A stretch of 64,000 nucleotides of DNA from Nansenia antarctica (GCA_963989245.1 OZ022345.1:53133352-53197351), one strand, 5' to 3'. Positions 49,401 to 61,459 are shown, numbered from the stretch's first letter. A program made the numbers and translations. The notes: a model not told the origin generated them from the sequence alone.

Positions 49401-50479
49401 TTATGAACAACTGTAGCATGCATGCAACCTTTAACAGGAATTTTCTCTCTGGAGTAAGTAAGCAGATTCACTGTAGGCTCAGCAAGGACACATGTATGGA
49501 AAAGTGTCTGGTAAGTACTCTCTGGAATAAAAGAAACAGATGAGCCTGTATCCACTATCAGCTCAACATCATGGGAATGATAATTTGCATCAACTCGTAC
49601 AGTACACATAATTTTATCATTCACGACGGCCCCCTGCATGTAAAGCACAGTAACGTCATTCACCACTACCTCACGCACCTCTTTTTGAGCCGATCTACAC
49701 ACCTTGGAAAAATGTCCAACTTTTCCGCATGTATTGCAAGTCACCTTAACCGCCGGGCATGTAGGCTTGTTAGCTAAGTGTCCTGTGGATCCGCATCGGA
49801 AGCAGGCGCGCTGATTCCCAGTTGTAGCTGGCTGGCTGTAGACCGTGGCAGGTGCAGTCGTCGTCGGAGCTTTCTTCTTGCCCTTGTCGAACCTCCTCCT
49901 CGTCGGCTGTTTCTCCATGGCTCTCACCGAAGCTGTAGCTCCAGAGAGAACGTTGGAGTTCCGTAGTCCAGCCTCGATTTGTAAGGCCATTGAAGTAGCT
50001 TTGTCCAGAGACAAGTCCGATTCAAGCAAAAGTCTGTCTCGTATGCGTGTATTAGCAACACGCTCAATCAGTTGATCACGAATCATTTGTTCCTCCATGG
50101 CACCAAATTCACAAGCTGCAGCTAGCTCGCGTAATGAAGCAAGGAACTGATTAACCGTCTCGTCAGGACCCTGAGCTCTCTGTCGAAATTTGTGACGTTC
50201 AGCAATCACATTCACCTTAGGAACAAAGTACTTTTTCAGTCCATCCACGGCAGAAGTGTAGGTAACACCCGTATCCTTTAGAGTGTAGAACAGTCTTTGT
50301 CCTTCGGTCCCAAGTGCATGGAGAAGAACCGCGCGCTTTCTTTCCTCCGGCCATTTTTCTCCGGTAGCATCAATTACGAGCATGTAATTTTCAAACATTC
50401 TCAACCAAGTAGGAAAAGAAATAGCAGGTTCGCCTGGCACAGGCATGAACGGTGTAGGTAAGGGTACGGAAATAGCCAT
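46487..50479 (-). CDS. Gypsy Gag-Pol polyprotein
   Basis: 1330 residues from the ATG at 50479. The frame is open upstream into the LTR, but this is the first ATG of the interior and starts MAISVPLPTP. In order: Gag capsid-like part (1-190), two zinc knuckles (about C226-C241 with a longer last spacing, and C248-C261), aspartic protease DTGS at 310-313, reverse transcriptase with VDLREPN and YLDD, RNase H with TTDAS, and integrase with an HHCC zinc domain (H-x3-H ... C-x2-C) and the D...D(NG)...E core. No chromodomain; it ends with a short basic tail. Gag and Pol are one frame, without shift or stop. The order RT-RNase H-integrase defines the Ty3/gypsy group. Confidence 0.95.
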   Translation of the reverse strand: MAISVPLPTPFMPVPGEPAISFPTWLRMFENYMLVIDATGEKWPEERKRAVLLHALGTEGQRLFYTLKDTGVTYTSAVDGLKKYFVPKVNVIAERHKFRQRAQGPDETVNQFLASLRELAAACEFGAMEEQMIRDQLIERVANTRIRDRLLLESDLSLDKATSMALQIEAGLRNSNVLSGATASVRAMEKQPTRRRFDKGKKKAPTTTAPATVYSQPATTGNQRACFRCGSTGHLANKPTCPAVKVTCNTCGKVGHFSKVCRSAQKEVREVVVNDVTVLYMQGAVVNDKIMCTVRVDANYHSHDVELIVDTGSSVSFIPESTYQTLFHTCVLAEPTVNLLTYSREKIPVKGCMHATVVHNGHSVTGSLIVVESGNALLGLDLFVALQMCIEGNKIITVSSASSPTVLRAPTVQSTTPQTEPEVLVQELGCAKGFMHKIQVKPDAVPVQQKLRRLPFSVRQAVTDELADLQEKGVIERIDASPWVSPIVVTQRKGGGKPRLCVDLREPNKAIISDCHPLPHMDELFAELRGATVFSTIDLASAYHQLPLHPDSRDLTAFITHEGLFRFCRVPFGLASAPSAFQKMMSTVLTGLPGVQAYLDDVICYGITQQDHDVSLRRVLHALNEVGLKLNMHKCKFNQKALRFLGHTVSKDGLHPDQDGVSAVANAPAPHDTSSLRSFLGLASWYSKFIPDFSTVVEPLRATLRESTDTKFEWTADAESSFTEVKRLITESPTLALYDPELPTYVTTDASNYGLGAVMSQIHPDNTERTIAFASRTLSPAERKYSTVEREALACVWAVERWRTYLWGHRFVLRTDHPALTTLLTSRGTGRAGLRIARWSARLLCFTYDVTYHPGKRNVTADCLSRLPLPSTGEVEEEPDMVATVFTGSSHAISVTEFTAACEACPELTQLRQQIQKGWPKCSKNVTKELAPYFRVRDELAVDELLVMRGPDRVVVPTTLRSKVVNLAHEAHQGIVRTKQRLRELYWWPQMDRCVQTLVGSCVPCQYNDKTAKTAPAPLTPVELPGGPWEKVAIDIVGPFDCATWDCRYAITLTDYYSKWPEVAFVSTVTTEAVISFLTTVFSREGNPSFLVSDNGCQFTSQAFASFLGEREIKHLRSSVYYPRANGAIERFNRVLKECIQTAERMHKPWKHAVTEFLLNYRATPHATTGATPFELLRNRKMRTKLNVLPVSHQTKSHEKVQETVRRKQQESKEYTDRMRGAKVPMFQGNDTVRVRRPEHVKKGSSRFTEPLTVVSKAGQNTYLLSDGRKWNASKLTRFPKDALSGTSGEKEIELEEFMVPETENVFNEPGPRRNLRVRNPPRWLVDFVP

Positions 50480-50490
50480 CCTCGTCGCCA
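50476..50490 (-). promoter_or_regulatory. Gypsy primer-binding site overlapping the start codon
   Basis: The minus strand reads TGGCGACGAGGATGG, 4 bases inside the 5' LTR edge. It is complementary to the 3' end of tRNA-Ser(GCT) as I recall it (acceptor stem GACGAGG, plus CCA). The gag start codon ATG (50479-50477) lies within it. Confidence 0.65.
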
Positions 50491-50494
50491 AAAA

Positions 50495-50676
50495 TGTGGT
50501 ATTCTGTAGTAAGAAAGTAGTTAGGAAATCATGAGACCGGGAGACACGCAGCTGCTGTTCACTTCGCACGTTTATTCAACTTCTCTCTTAACATCCGTAA
50601 GTGCATACATCACTTCCGTCACTGCATACATCACTAGCATACTAGCGCCCACTGGCGGTATAAACAGGACACAACA
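50495..50676 (-). repeat. Gypsy 5' LTR
   Basis: 182 bp, identical to the other LTR by eye. Read on the minus strand it starts TGTTGTG and ends ACCACA. Confidence 0.95.
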
Positions 50677-50681
50677 TCCTG

Positions 50682-51640
50682 GTAGACTATCATTTCAACT
50701 CTAATTAAATTGTGTGTAATGCTTATGCACGCAGCAAATGTTCGCCATGTTTGGCCATGTGATTGATGAATGACCATGACTTTAATGATCTATTAACATT
50801 GTTACTAAAAACTAACAAACATCTCAACTCTCTGTCTTAAATTCCCTTACTGTGCAAGGCCTAGGTTTCGACTCCCCTCAAATCAAGGTAGCCTGTGGAT
50901 TTCTGTGACAAGAGAAAGTTCCAGGAACTGCATCTCTCTGAATATTATGGCAGGTTGAGACGGAACATGAGTGAAAGATTGAGACAGTGAGAACACACCG
51001 GGCCCCTTGGGATCACAGCTGCTTTACCAACACTCAGCACCACAATCATGTCACCTAATTATAGGCCTACGTGATGACTAAATCACGTAAATAATGTTGT
51101 GTGGATAGTTGGAGTCATTTGTCTGATGTGAATTTAGAGCAGATTCGAAATCACAATTCTGTAGATGTTATCATTTAGCTTGAGGCTAAGTCTGAAAAAT
51201 AATACACTTTACCACTGAACTTTAAATGTTATTTACATAGACCTATCATAGATTATGTCTGTGTCAGAAGAGAGATACCCTTTGTGATTGATTAATGAAA
51301 CATACTTATAAAAAAAATTCTTTAATGAAATACAATATGAAAGCGCAATTTACAGCAGTTATGCATTGTTACATACACTCTTAATATGATAATTCAAACT
51401 AACCAATCTTCAAAGGCAGACTTCTTGATGAATCTAATATTCATATTTTCATTTCATGTAACTAGTCACGTGACATCACGTCTTAGTATATATGTTTCTA
51501 TATCACAGCTAACTGCAGTATTTCACTATCACATACCAAATAAAAGAGCAACACACAATACTGTTTTTGTAGACAAGAGATGGATCAGGCCTGCCATTTC
51601 CTCATAAAACCTGAGATTGTATGTGAATATATGGAAATGA
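50682..51640. other. Intergenic DNA, nothing recognised
   Basis: AT-rich and without coding matches. Confidence 0.5.
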
Positions 51641-51659
51641 TATGGAAATATTTGTGAAT

Positions 51660-51955
51660 ATGAAAAATGCACTCTATCTATTTAAAGCTTACAATCTGCA
51701 CTTTCATAATCTGTCAAACAAAAAACCTTGCCGACTTGGGGACCAAAACACCAGACCCTGTCACATATTTCATTTGTTACAGTCAGAAAGTGCTGATGAA
51801 CAGAACAACAGCTGATGAAAATAAAACATGTTTTCAAAGTCATTGTTAGAACTGTAATGGTATTATTAAGTACTTGTATCGGTACTCGGTATCAGCAAGT
51901 ACCCAAATGTAAGTACTTATACTTGGTCTGAAAAAGTGGTATTGGTGCATCCCTA
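51660..51955. mobile_element. hAT-like element, copy B (truncated, reverse orientation)
   Basis: The right end GTATTGGTGCATCCCTA and about 300 bp inward match the left part of copy A (25678 onward) in reverse orientation, including the stretch with CAGACCCTGTCACAT and GGGGACCAAAACACC words. The other terminus is missing. No ORF. Confidence 0.7.
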
Positions 51956-52383
51956 ATTTAATGGATTTACTGTTTGTTTGTTTGTGTGGCTGAATTAAGG
52001 GAAATATAATGTTGCTTGAAAGGAGACTATTGTCAACATGTGAGAATCTTGCACACACTAATGTTAAAATCCTCCAAATCGGATTGATTTCCATGCCATT
52101 GTGTCTAAACTGAGCCAAACATTAAGTCATGATCTTTCCCTAATACTTGTTTCACAAAATGTCAATTACACTACACAGAGAAATAACTAATTTTGGGGAA
52201 GATGTGTGTGTTCTCTCAGAGAGAGAGCCAACTGAATGTAGAGACACATTTGTGTCTCTGATGTGGTTGTCAAACACAGGCAGGTCCCCCTAAACAGGCA
52301 GGGCACCTTAAACTGGTGTAGTTTGGTGCGTGTTGACTATGACTATGACTATGACTTTTTAGGGTCATGGGAAGTGGAACAGT

Positions 52384-55300
52384 TTAGAAGATAGTTTCTT
52401 CTTCTTGACAAGAGCCTGAGGTCAGCACCACATTGTCCAGTCCAATCTCTCCTGTGACACCGTTCCCACGCTCAGCTTCAAAGATGATCTGCACAAGGAG
52501 AACAAAGCTATTAATTACATGTTTTAGGAAGCATTAGCGAGTTTCACCTATTAATTAAAACTGCAAGTGCACTAAGGAGACAGCAGCAATGCACTAAGGA
52601 GTTCCTTATCTTTCTAGGTGTTTAGAAGGTGATATACAGTATATTTAAATAATTATCCTTGTAACACATTTGTAATGTGTGCTGTGCTTTTGTCTTTTGT
52701 ATTCTGTGATGTGGATCAAATTAAGTTCCCCATGTGGAATAATAAAGTTGTATTGTATTTTATTGAATTGGATTGCATTTCATTGCATTGAACTGATTCA
52801 GTGGAATGGTGACTCACAGATTCCGGGGCCTCCTCCTTCCATGCCACGGTAAGGAGCTCTGTCTGCCAGTCCTGGCCCCGGCTCCGGCTCTGCTCCCACA
52901 CTGGTGTTGTGACAATGTTGTCTAGTAGCACCTTCAGTGTGCCCACCTGGTTCCCCATCACGCGATAGTTGAAGGTCAGGCAGAAGCTGCCCTGCTGGGC
53001 CTTGTCACTGAGGAGCAGCTTTAGCCTAGCCTGGTCCTTCTTCTCACCCAGGACGCCACTCACAGCCATGTAGTACTCCATACCTTTGGGGGTAGGATGG
53101 GTGTGTTGTGTGTGTGTTGTTGGGGGGGGGGGGGGGGGGTCAGGATTAGTATCATAGATGGAGGTTAAGATACAGTAAGAGCCCATTTTAATGCAAATCA
53201 ACTGATAAACCCCAGCAAAGAACAGTCTTTAGATTCAGATGGATATTTGGATGTGAAACATTGCCTTTCACTTATAAATCATTGGACAAAACACTATGCA
53301 TCCACATGGAGAATGTTAAATGCACAGTAAGATGTGTTTCTAACTGTAGTAGTGTATTTTACCATTTTCATGGTAGGCCACGCTCCAGTCTAGGTCATCC
53401 TGCTCCTTTTCCTGCACCCATTCACATGCACCTTGGTCAAAGTTGCAATCCATGATGAACTCTGAAGAACATACAGATGCATTAGAGGTCAGCTACTCTA
53501 AGAGTAGCATGGATTTTAAAAAGGCATTTGTTATCATCACATTGAGACAACAAATACACTGAGGATTACCTTCCTGTGCTGGAGCTAAGGGAATCTCTTT
53601 GACTTCTGTTACTGGACCAAATACTGATTCAAACTCCTCTGGACCTGCTTTGAAAGAGGGAAAACTCACTGTCAAGATATGGTGCATCACCTGCATCTAA
53701 GGAGTCACCCAATAACGATATAAGCATTCACAAATTGATACAAACTGATACAAAAAATATCGTGAGCTTTAGATTATAACATTTCAGTAGTTGGTTTATT
53801 GTGTATACACAATATGTCTATGTGGCAACACAGGTGTTGTCTAAACAGATACAGTACTTAGTATTGCTCAATCAAAACAGGATATTTAAGTTATTAGCAT
53901 TCCTCAGACAATATGTGATCCCCAAAGATCATTCCAAAAATCATGCAGTTGAGAGATTTCCCCTCATAAAACAAAAGCCAGTCAGGGGCTTTTCACCTGC
54001 AAGTGGAAGCCTGCCCTGCTGCCATTTATCTTTGGAGATGGTGCATTTCAACCATAGGATATTGTAACCCTAGAATTTTAAAGCTCTCCCAACAAACTTC
54101 CCCCTTGGTGAGTGGCCTTAGACAACCAGATGTACGGCGGCTTGGCTAATTGATCCTGCACAGGCGGAGAGTGCTGGTGTTGGAGAGGATTTGAAGGCTG
54201 ATGACAGACTCTCTCTCTCTCTGAGAGTAAAGTATGTTTGCTCAACAGCTGTTCTGGGGTGAACGATAATAAAAGGCTTGGAGTCTTCACACCCCCCCCC
54301 CTCCCTTCCTTCCCCCCTTCCTAGTGCACGGGGAGCAGGCCTATGGAGAGTCGTGTGTGTCCCTAGGCAATCAGATGTCGGCAGAGTGGAATTCCTTCCT
54401 GGAGCTGATGGATGTCTCGGAGCCTGTCTCCTCTTGCTATCTGAGTTCTGAAGGTGGCTCAGCCTGCTGTCAAGCTTGTTTTCATAAAGATCAAGAGCAG
54501 CAGGCGAAAGGCAGCCTTCATACTGTCTCAACTAGAGGCATACCGTTGTATGAGCAATCCTTTGGCCACTTGTATACAATCTGTGCTTTCATCTTACAAT
54601 ATAAGATGATGTAAACACATTGCTGTATGTGGATCAGGGGAGGCTGATGTGGGTAGAAATCGGAGGACACGTGTTTGATACCATTCCTCATTCCATTCCA
54701 TGCGTTACAATGAGTGTGTAACATCCCAAAAGATAGGCTCCCACTGAAGCCACGTGTCTTTTGAGCAAATTGCTGATTTGGCATATGATGCTGATTTGAT
54801 TGCTTTAATGGATTCATGACCTCTCTTATCTCTATGTCATATCTTCATAACATTACCGTCCAACTTAAATGAACATTTGGAACATATCTCTGAATGTTTT
54901 TTCTTTGTTCCTCACCTTGAGAGTGTTCCAGCCCTGGGTGAGTGAGGGGTAGAGAACTGGTCATAGGTGACAGTTTGAGTGATGGCTCTTTTTCCCATGT
55001 CTAACTGTCTACCCACCCTGTCTGGGATAGTCAGTATTTAGTTCATAACAGCTTTTTTTGTCCTTACTCTCCTTGCAGAGGTCACAAACAGGCACAAACA
55101 GGGGTGAAACAGTACACTCTTTCAAACACAGAGACCGGATATTATAGTATTGGCTCATGGATTGATGTTGTATGTTTGGGCAACGTTAGTAAGGCTAAGG
55201 CTTAGTATGTAGCCTATGTTATGTGCCATCAGCTTCACCACTATGGAGCAATCTGTTGGTGCAGTGCATTCACTCAAATGCATTATCAGCACATATAACA

Positions 55301-58300
55301 TGGAATATTCCCTGCATATGGTAGAATGAGCCTTTCAGTCTGAGCTATTCTAAGTGCCCAGGAGAGATGTGAGATCATTCAAGAGCAGAACATGAAGCAA
55401 CAGGTCTAGATGGTACACTGAGGTCCAGGGCTTAGGGCTGACCTTCCATTGTGGAATGGTAATCCTCAACTTAATGCTCTCTGTCAGAATGACACGACAT
55501 TTTAGCTTTGCAACATCTTTAAAGTTAAAAGTGAGGGACATAATCTTCTCTTCTTTCTTTCCAGGCAAAGATCTTTTCTTTTCAATATATACTCTCTTCA
55601 CTCTTTCTGAATAAAACTGTAAAATATCATATGAAAAAAGCATCAGTCCAGGTAATGTTGAGATATTTGTTATAATATATACTGTTCAGCAACAATAAAC
55701 AATAAACCTGTTTACTACAGTATATCACAGTTCATGTACCTAAATACTAGTCACTTCAGCACTTGTAGTAAACTAAAAGGAACTACTCCCTGGTAGATGA
55801 TGGTAACTATCAAATTATTGTAATGAGAGATTCTCCATAAGAGGACAGATAGACTAGACTCCCTTCAAGCATGGAAAGCAGGAAACCTGAGGCCTGAGAA
55901 ATGTGCAGCCAGGTTTGGTGCCTGTAATTAGGCCAGAGCTTGGGCTCCATAAATTCTCTGTGACTGGAGACATCTGTACGATTGTGGCCGGAGAGGATAT
56001 AGGTTTTCACAAGAGGGTAATTGAGAGACTAGACAGATGGACAGCTGGCTCATCAGGTCATTGTACACTAACTCTCACAGACCTTTAACCCTGTAAAATG
56101 TCTCTTATCTTTGCCTGGTTATGCATTTGAAAGCTTCTGTCATTTTCATTGTTGTGTATCCCACCCAGGAACAGGGTTAGGGTTAGGAACATCCCTAACC
56201 CTAACAATTTATACACCTATTTTATTGTTTGGTTAGGTTTAAATAACTACATTATTGTTCTGTATTAATACGAGTTCTAGATCACAACAGCATGGTGTGT
56301 GAAAGTCCTTAGGATTAATGTTTGTTAAATCAGATTTTGGACCACCCACAGTGGTCATAAAGTGCCTGGATTAGTGGGAAGGATCTATGGGAAAGGAGGC
56401 TTACTGAAAACATCTCCTCTTGGAGGGAGCTGGTTGGCCTCCTCCTCCCAAGCTTCCTTCTCCTCCTCTTCCTCAGGGAAGTCCTCCTGGCCCACCTCCT
56501 CTGAGCCGCCAATGTAGACCTCACCTTCATAGTCAAAGGGCTGCAGGATCCGAGGGGGAGGGGTCACCTCTGGCTCAGGGATGTGGTTTTTCTGCTCGTT
56601 GTCCAGCTTCAGTATCCTGGGCCTATCTGGGGAGTCTGGGATGGCTGCCGGAAAAGGAAACGGTTAAGGACCTACCTCTGGAACTACGATCACAAGTGGA
56701 ACCTGCATTAGCTATGACAGGTTTAGATGTACCTTTGTTTACTTTGTTTATACTGTAAGCCATTAAAAATGATGTGTCAAGACAATGTATCATAGCTGTT
56801 ATTGTAAAATATCTTTGTTCAGTGACTTACCTGGCAAAATGATAGAAATACATTTCATTATCCTTTATTGTAACACTTTTTATCTGTAGATATTGATATA
56901 TGAGCACAGTGGGTGGGATGAAAGACAGGAAATATCATATACCATGCATGTGAAGCATGACAGCCAGATACAGCATATGCAATTTACTGCTCTCTGCACA
57001 GGCACAGGGACTTTATTGCAAATGGTTTCATGCTGAGCTCAACAACGCAGATCAAGCTGTGTATGGTGCAAACATACGCATAGCCAGCCTTGAGCCTTGG
57101 AGAGAGGGAGGGGAGTACAGGGGTTCACAAAGCACATGTGGAAGGTATGAGGAGGAGAGAGGTGGGGCGGGGGGGGTATGGGGCAAGGTGCGAACAGAGG
57201 AAGCATGGCGCCTTGCATTCCACACAATCTCACCATTGAGGAAATCATCTGCACTGCCTTTGTCTCCATCCCACGAGCTTTGATAAAAGGGCTTGACTAC
57301 AAAACATAAAGGCATCTTCATTTACACACAGCCCCGTGGCCTGGGTTTACCTTGTGTCAGTGTCGCCTACAGCTAGACTAGAGACTGATGGTGTCTGGTT
57401 CAGGGAGTGCACTGTGGCTCCCTGCCTTGCCTCTGTCCTTCAGATGGCTAGGCTTGGTACACGAGCAGATATTTACACAGGTGTGATTTGAATCAGACGC
57501 TCTGCCTGACTAACATCTGTAGAGGGGTCTGAAAACAGGAAACTGGCCTTGGCAGTGCTCAACTTTGCTGATGTTTTAAGAGCGCAGATGAAATATGCGA
57601 CTGTAAAATCACTAAGAAGGATGTCGGACAGACTTTTTAGTCTCCTCTCAGATGCAGACTCTCGGATATTATGAGGGAAGGGTATATTTTCGTCTCGGGA
57701 ACATAAACACCGTCCTGTTGTGGCCACCTTGTACGTCAACAAGCGACTATCAAGATGACAGCTCACTCTCAGAGTGTTATGAAGCTGATGTGAAACAGAT
57801 CAGTTGATGGACTCACCGGAGCAGTCGAAGCCGCTGCCACGGAAGCCGGCCTTGCACTTGCACTTATAGGATCCCTGAGTGTTTAGACAGGCAGCGTGGT
57901 GGCTGCACTTGTGTGTGCTGGCTGCGCACTCGTCAAGGTCTGAAAATGAATTACGCTGATTGGATCTCTCTCAGCAGAATTATTGATGACAAATGGTTTG
58001 CTTCGTAAAACCTATGTATACCTTACCTACACAGTCATATTTCCCGTTGACATACTTCAGATCGAATCCGGTCTGGCACTTGCAGTAGTAGCTGCCAAAG
58101 GTGTTGACGCATTGTCTGTTGTAAGGGCACAGGTTCTTTCCCGTTACACATTCATCAATATCTGGTTTAAAATGAAGGGGGGAATACAGGAGCAAATGGT
58201 TAGCAATGGACTTATCTCTGATTTCTCCATGATATCATCAATCATATGATCCATCATTTGGATACACATTACCACATTGCTTAATGGCACTAGTTTTAGA

Positions 58301-61300
58301 TTTACCATCACAATGGAATACTGTTTCCCACTAAACTCCAGCAGTTTTGTGGGAACACAGTCCGGACACACTACTACATCTTGGCTACACACTACAACTG
58401 GCTACACTACGATTAAGTTCTTATGTGAAAAGCCTTGAGATAGACCAGGAATGTGAGACACAGTGGAGTCTTTACAGAGCTGTGTCTGAAAGTTGACCCC
58501 TTCATTGTGTGAAATAGCTGCTAAGTTAAGTGTCACTATGGGTAAGTGTATGTGGTCAGTGGTACTTACCCACACAGGACCTCTCATCTGGCCCCAATTG
58601 GAGTCCAGCAGATGGACAGAGACAACGGATCTCCCCCTGTACCTCCTCACAACCATACTGACAGTGGGCCAGGGAGCACGTCCTGGAGTCTATAAAAAAA
58701 CAAACACACAGCACCATGAATGTCTGAACACTGCTTGTCATTTAGAACAATATTTTTTTCGATATTTCCAAATGATTTCAAATACAGTAGGGGTTGAAAC
58801 CTTGACTCACTTGCACAGGATCCATCGGACATCAGGGTGTATCCATTGAGGCAGTAGCACATGTAGCTGCCATAGGTGTTCATGCAGCGATGCTCACAGG
58901 GACGAGGCTTCAGCCCACACTCATTCAGATCTAGAGAGAGATTCTCACAGTCATCCTCCACAAGTTCAGTTTTATCTTTAGATAGATATTGCTGGAAGTT
59001 TTTTTGTGGTTGCTGAACTCAATAGTCGACTTCTACAACCCAAAAAAAGAAGATAATGACAGAAACAGGCCACAGAACTGAGTAGTGAGTTCATATTCAT
59101 GAAGAGACCATTTTGGCCCATATTTCTCTGCCACATTCTATTGACCCCACTGACCTTGATTGCACGTCTTTCCGGTGTATCCTGGGAAGCATTTGCATTT
59201 GCTGGGGCCAACACACTCTCCGTGCTTGCAGCCATGTTCGCACTGAGCTGGTAAAGCATTCACAGGGAGACATACCACCAGCAGCAATGGTGGTTTAGAG
59301 GGAGGGTTACACAGGTTCACTGACACAAAGTGAAGCCACATATTTTTCAACATACATGCCAGTTTTTTTCTATTCCAGATGTAATTTAGACCGTATTTTC
59401 TGGGGCAGGAAAACACCCCACCACAAAAGGAAAAGTACATTTGTTTTTGTTTTTGTGGAGAACAATTTACATGCGTTATTTTTCCATTCATTGAATATCC
59501 ATTTGTGAAATATGAAATATTCAAGTGACTTTTTGCGAACATACAGTTCAGTCAATAACCAAAGCAATGTTTTAAAAAAAAAAATCATCCAATTGTCATT
59601 TAGAAAATGAAATGATTAGGATCCTATCCAATCTCATCAATCTCCCTCTGTTGTTGAGATGCTTACCTTCACATTGTCCTTTGCTGTTCTTTCTCCAGCC
59701 ATAGCAACACTCCAGTCTCCTTCCATAGCGACATACACCTGGTTGGTTTCCGGCAGGTACTTGTCTGTAGTGCCTTTGCAGGTAAAAGAGGGCAAGTCAG
59801 TGACATACAGTATAACTATAGTATAAATGACATTACTTTGAAATGACTTTCATCAATCCGATCAATCTTGAAACACTGCTGTTTTCAACCCAGTCACCAG
59901 TTTTCTTAAAAATTAGGGTTAGGGATTCAATGCAATTGTTGAGTCAAAAATGTGATCTAATTCGGTCGTGATCATGATCATGATATGATCATAATTTAAA
60001 GTCATAACTTACAAATGTATGATGTCTAATGAAATGGATACAGATGACACAAATAAAGAGTTGCAGTTAACCTCTTGCATCTCATCTCATCAGTTTTTGA
60101 GGTGACAATCGACTTAATCAACACAAACAGAGTATCATTCAGCTCTCCCAAATGCAGGCCTTCAGGCATCCACATCTAATTATGGCCCTAATGGTGGTGG
60201 CGTGGAAAACAAACAAGCCAAATAAAGTTTACCCTTGCTCCCTCCCTATGGAGAGCAGACAAGCTGACAGGATGTAGGTTACAGAGGAGGAATTTGTACA
60301 CACTCTCTACTTAGATGTAATCAGACACTCTTTAAAAGTGTTATATGGATACCCCAAGCAGGAACCAATTTCCTCTAGTTTTCATGATCTCCATCAGATC
60401 ACACTTAAAGTTATTCCCAGTACCTGTAAACAAGTCAGCACATTTGAAATAACCTACACAGTGATTGCATTGCATGTGTATTTTTAAACTGTTAATTAGA
60501 TTGGGATGTCGATGTGCCACTTCCCCATTGCTTACCATGAAATGACCCCTAAGGGCCACAGTACAGTTACTTTTGAAAAGCACATATCTGGAGAAGCCTT
60601 CTCTAGATCACATTTAGCCTATAGTTGATATAAGTGATCTGGGGACCCCTGTGACATCTACCCCAGTGCCAAACTCAAATGCCCCAGATGGAAGGCCGGG
60701 GGGCTTCCTAAAAGCAGCCCAGGCTCCAGGGGGACTGGAGGAATCTGAGACCTGATTGAAATCAACCAGAATAGCCCACAGGAGTGTGGCAGGTGTCCTT
60801 CAGTTATTAACAGTTGCAGTGCCACATTTAGCAGACATAAGCCCCATACCTAGCATAGTCATTGCCAAGGGGAAGGAAGCCGAAGGTTCATACATGCCAT
60901 CAAAACAACAGTTTCCTTATGCAAATAGTGAAACAACATATGCAATATTCCTATAATGCTGGGTTTATAAAACTAGCAATGCCATGATTGTCTTTAGCTG
61001 CACATATGACCATATAACATACAGTATCTCCTAGATAGCAACAGGTAACTTTGGACATGATAGTTCAACAACTTGAATTACGACTATAACACACTGTTAA
61101 CACGTTACATTAAGTTGCCCTTATACAACATTAGCCACACACAGCTGTGGCTATACTGAATTTCTGTGATGTAGCAATTGCTTTTTGCATTGCTGTGCTC
61201 TTGACATTGCTATGGAATGTCCCTACTGAATTCTCTAATGTACAGCTGAACCACACCAATAAACACTGTACTTTACAGCTGCTGCGACCTCCAGAGTGAA

Positions 61301-61459
61301 TGGATACAAAGACAGTTGCATACACTAACATTAGATGTATCTAAGGATGGTTTCCTACCATATAACTGATGGATTATTTACTTACCTGTTGACATCTGCA
61401 CTCCCAGAGGAAATGTACAACAGGAAGAACAGTGCACCGATCCAGGTAAAGGGCTGCAT
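52384..61459 (-). CDS. egfl6: EGF-like domain multiple 6 (MAEG), secreted matrix protein
   Basis: Extracellular matrix protein binding integrins; in mammals found in basement membranes and hair follicles (family knowledge). Coding exons in gene order: 61459-61386, 59773-59667, 59247-59155, 58930-58811, 58689-58570, 58161-58027, 57939-57817, 56644-56405, 53647-53570, 53461-53363, 53083-52818, 52488-52384. Total 1560 bp, 519 residues (human 553). A signal peptide begins MQPFTWIGALFFLLYISSGS. The Cys-rich EMI-like start includes CCYGWR, followed by four EGF-type modules and one partial one, three opening with the calcium-binding DLNEC/DIDEC/DLDEC pattern. A Pro/Glu-rich linker carries RGD at 333-335, as in mammals. 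The MAM domain runs from about 364 to the end. All introns are GT-AG. Confidence 0.95.
52600..52800. mobile_element. Retroposon tail in last egfl6 intron
   Basis: The plus strand reads CATGTGGAATAATAAAGTTG followed by imperfect ATTGTATTTTATTG and CATTG-type short repeats, like the 3' end of a fish LINE/SINE with its simple tail. No coding part. Confidence 0.5.
53648..56404 (-). other. egfl6: Large egfl6 intron
   Basis: No exon or repeat of known type was recognised. A C-rich run lies at about 54287-54316. Frames within it lack support. Confidence 0.55.
59774..61385 (-). other. egfl6: First intron of egfl6
   Basis: It separates the signal-peptide exon from the rest. No recognised gene or repeat inside. 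Confidence 0.6.

Larger units (their letters stand above)
46060..50676 (-). mobile_element. Complete Ty3/gypsy-type LTR retrotransposon
   Basis: A 4617-bp element with 182-bp LTRs at 46060-46241 (3') and 50495-50676 (5'), identical by eye, and a 5-bp target duplication TCCTG at 46055-46059 and 50677-50681. The minus strand carries the element. A primer-binding site starts 4 bases after the 5' LTR and a polypurine tract (AAAGGGGGAAA) abuts the 3' LTR. One unbroken gag-pol frame fills the interior. All features suggest a very recent, possibly active insertion between fbxo47 and egfl6. Confidence 0.96.

Noticed and set aside
46584..49406. Plus-strand frames inside the gypsy element
   Set aside because: Antisense shadows of the intact gag-pol frame.
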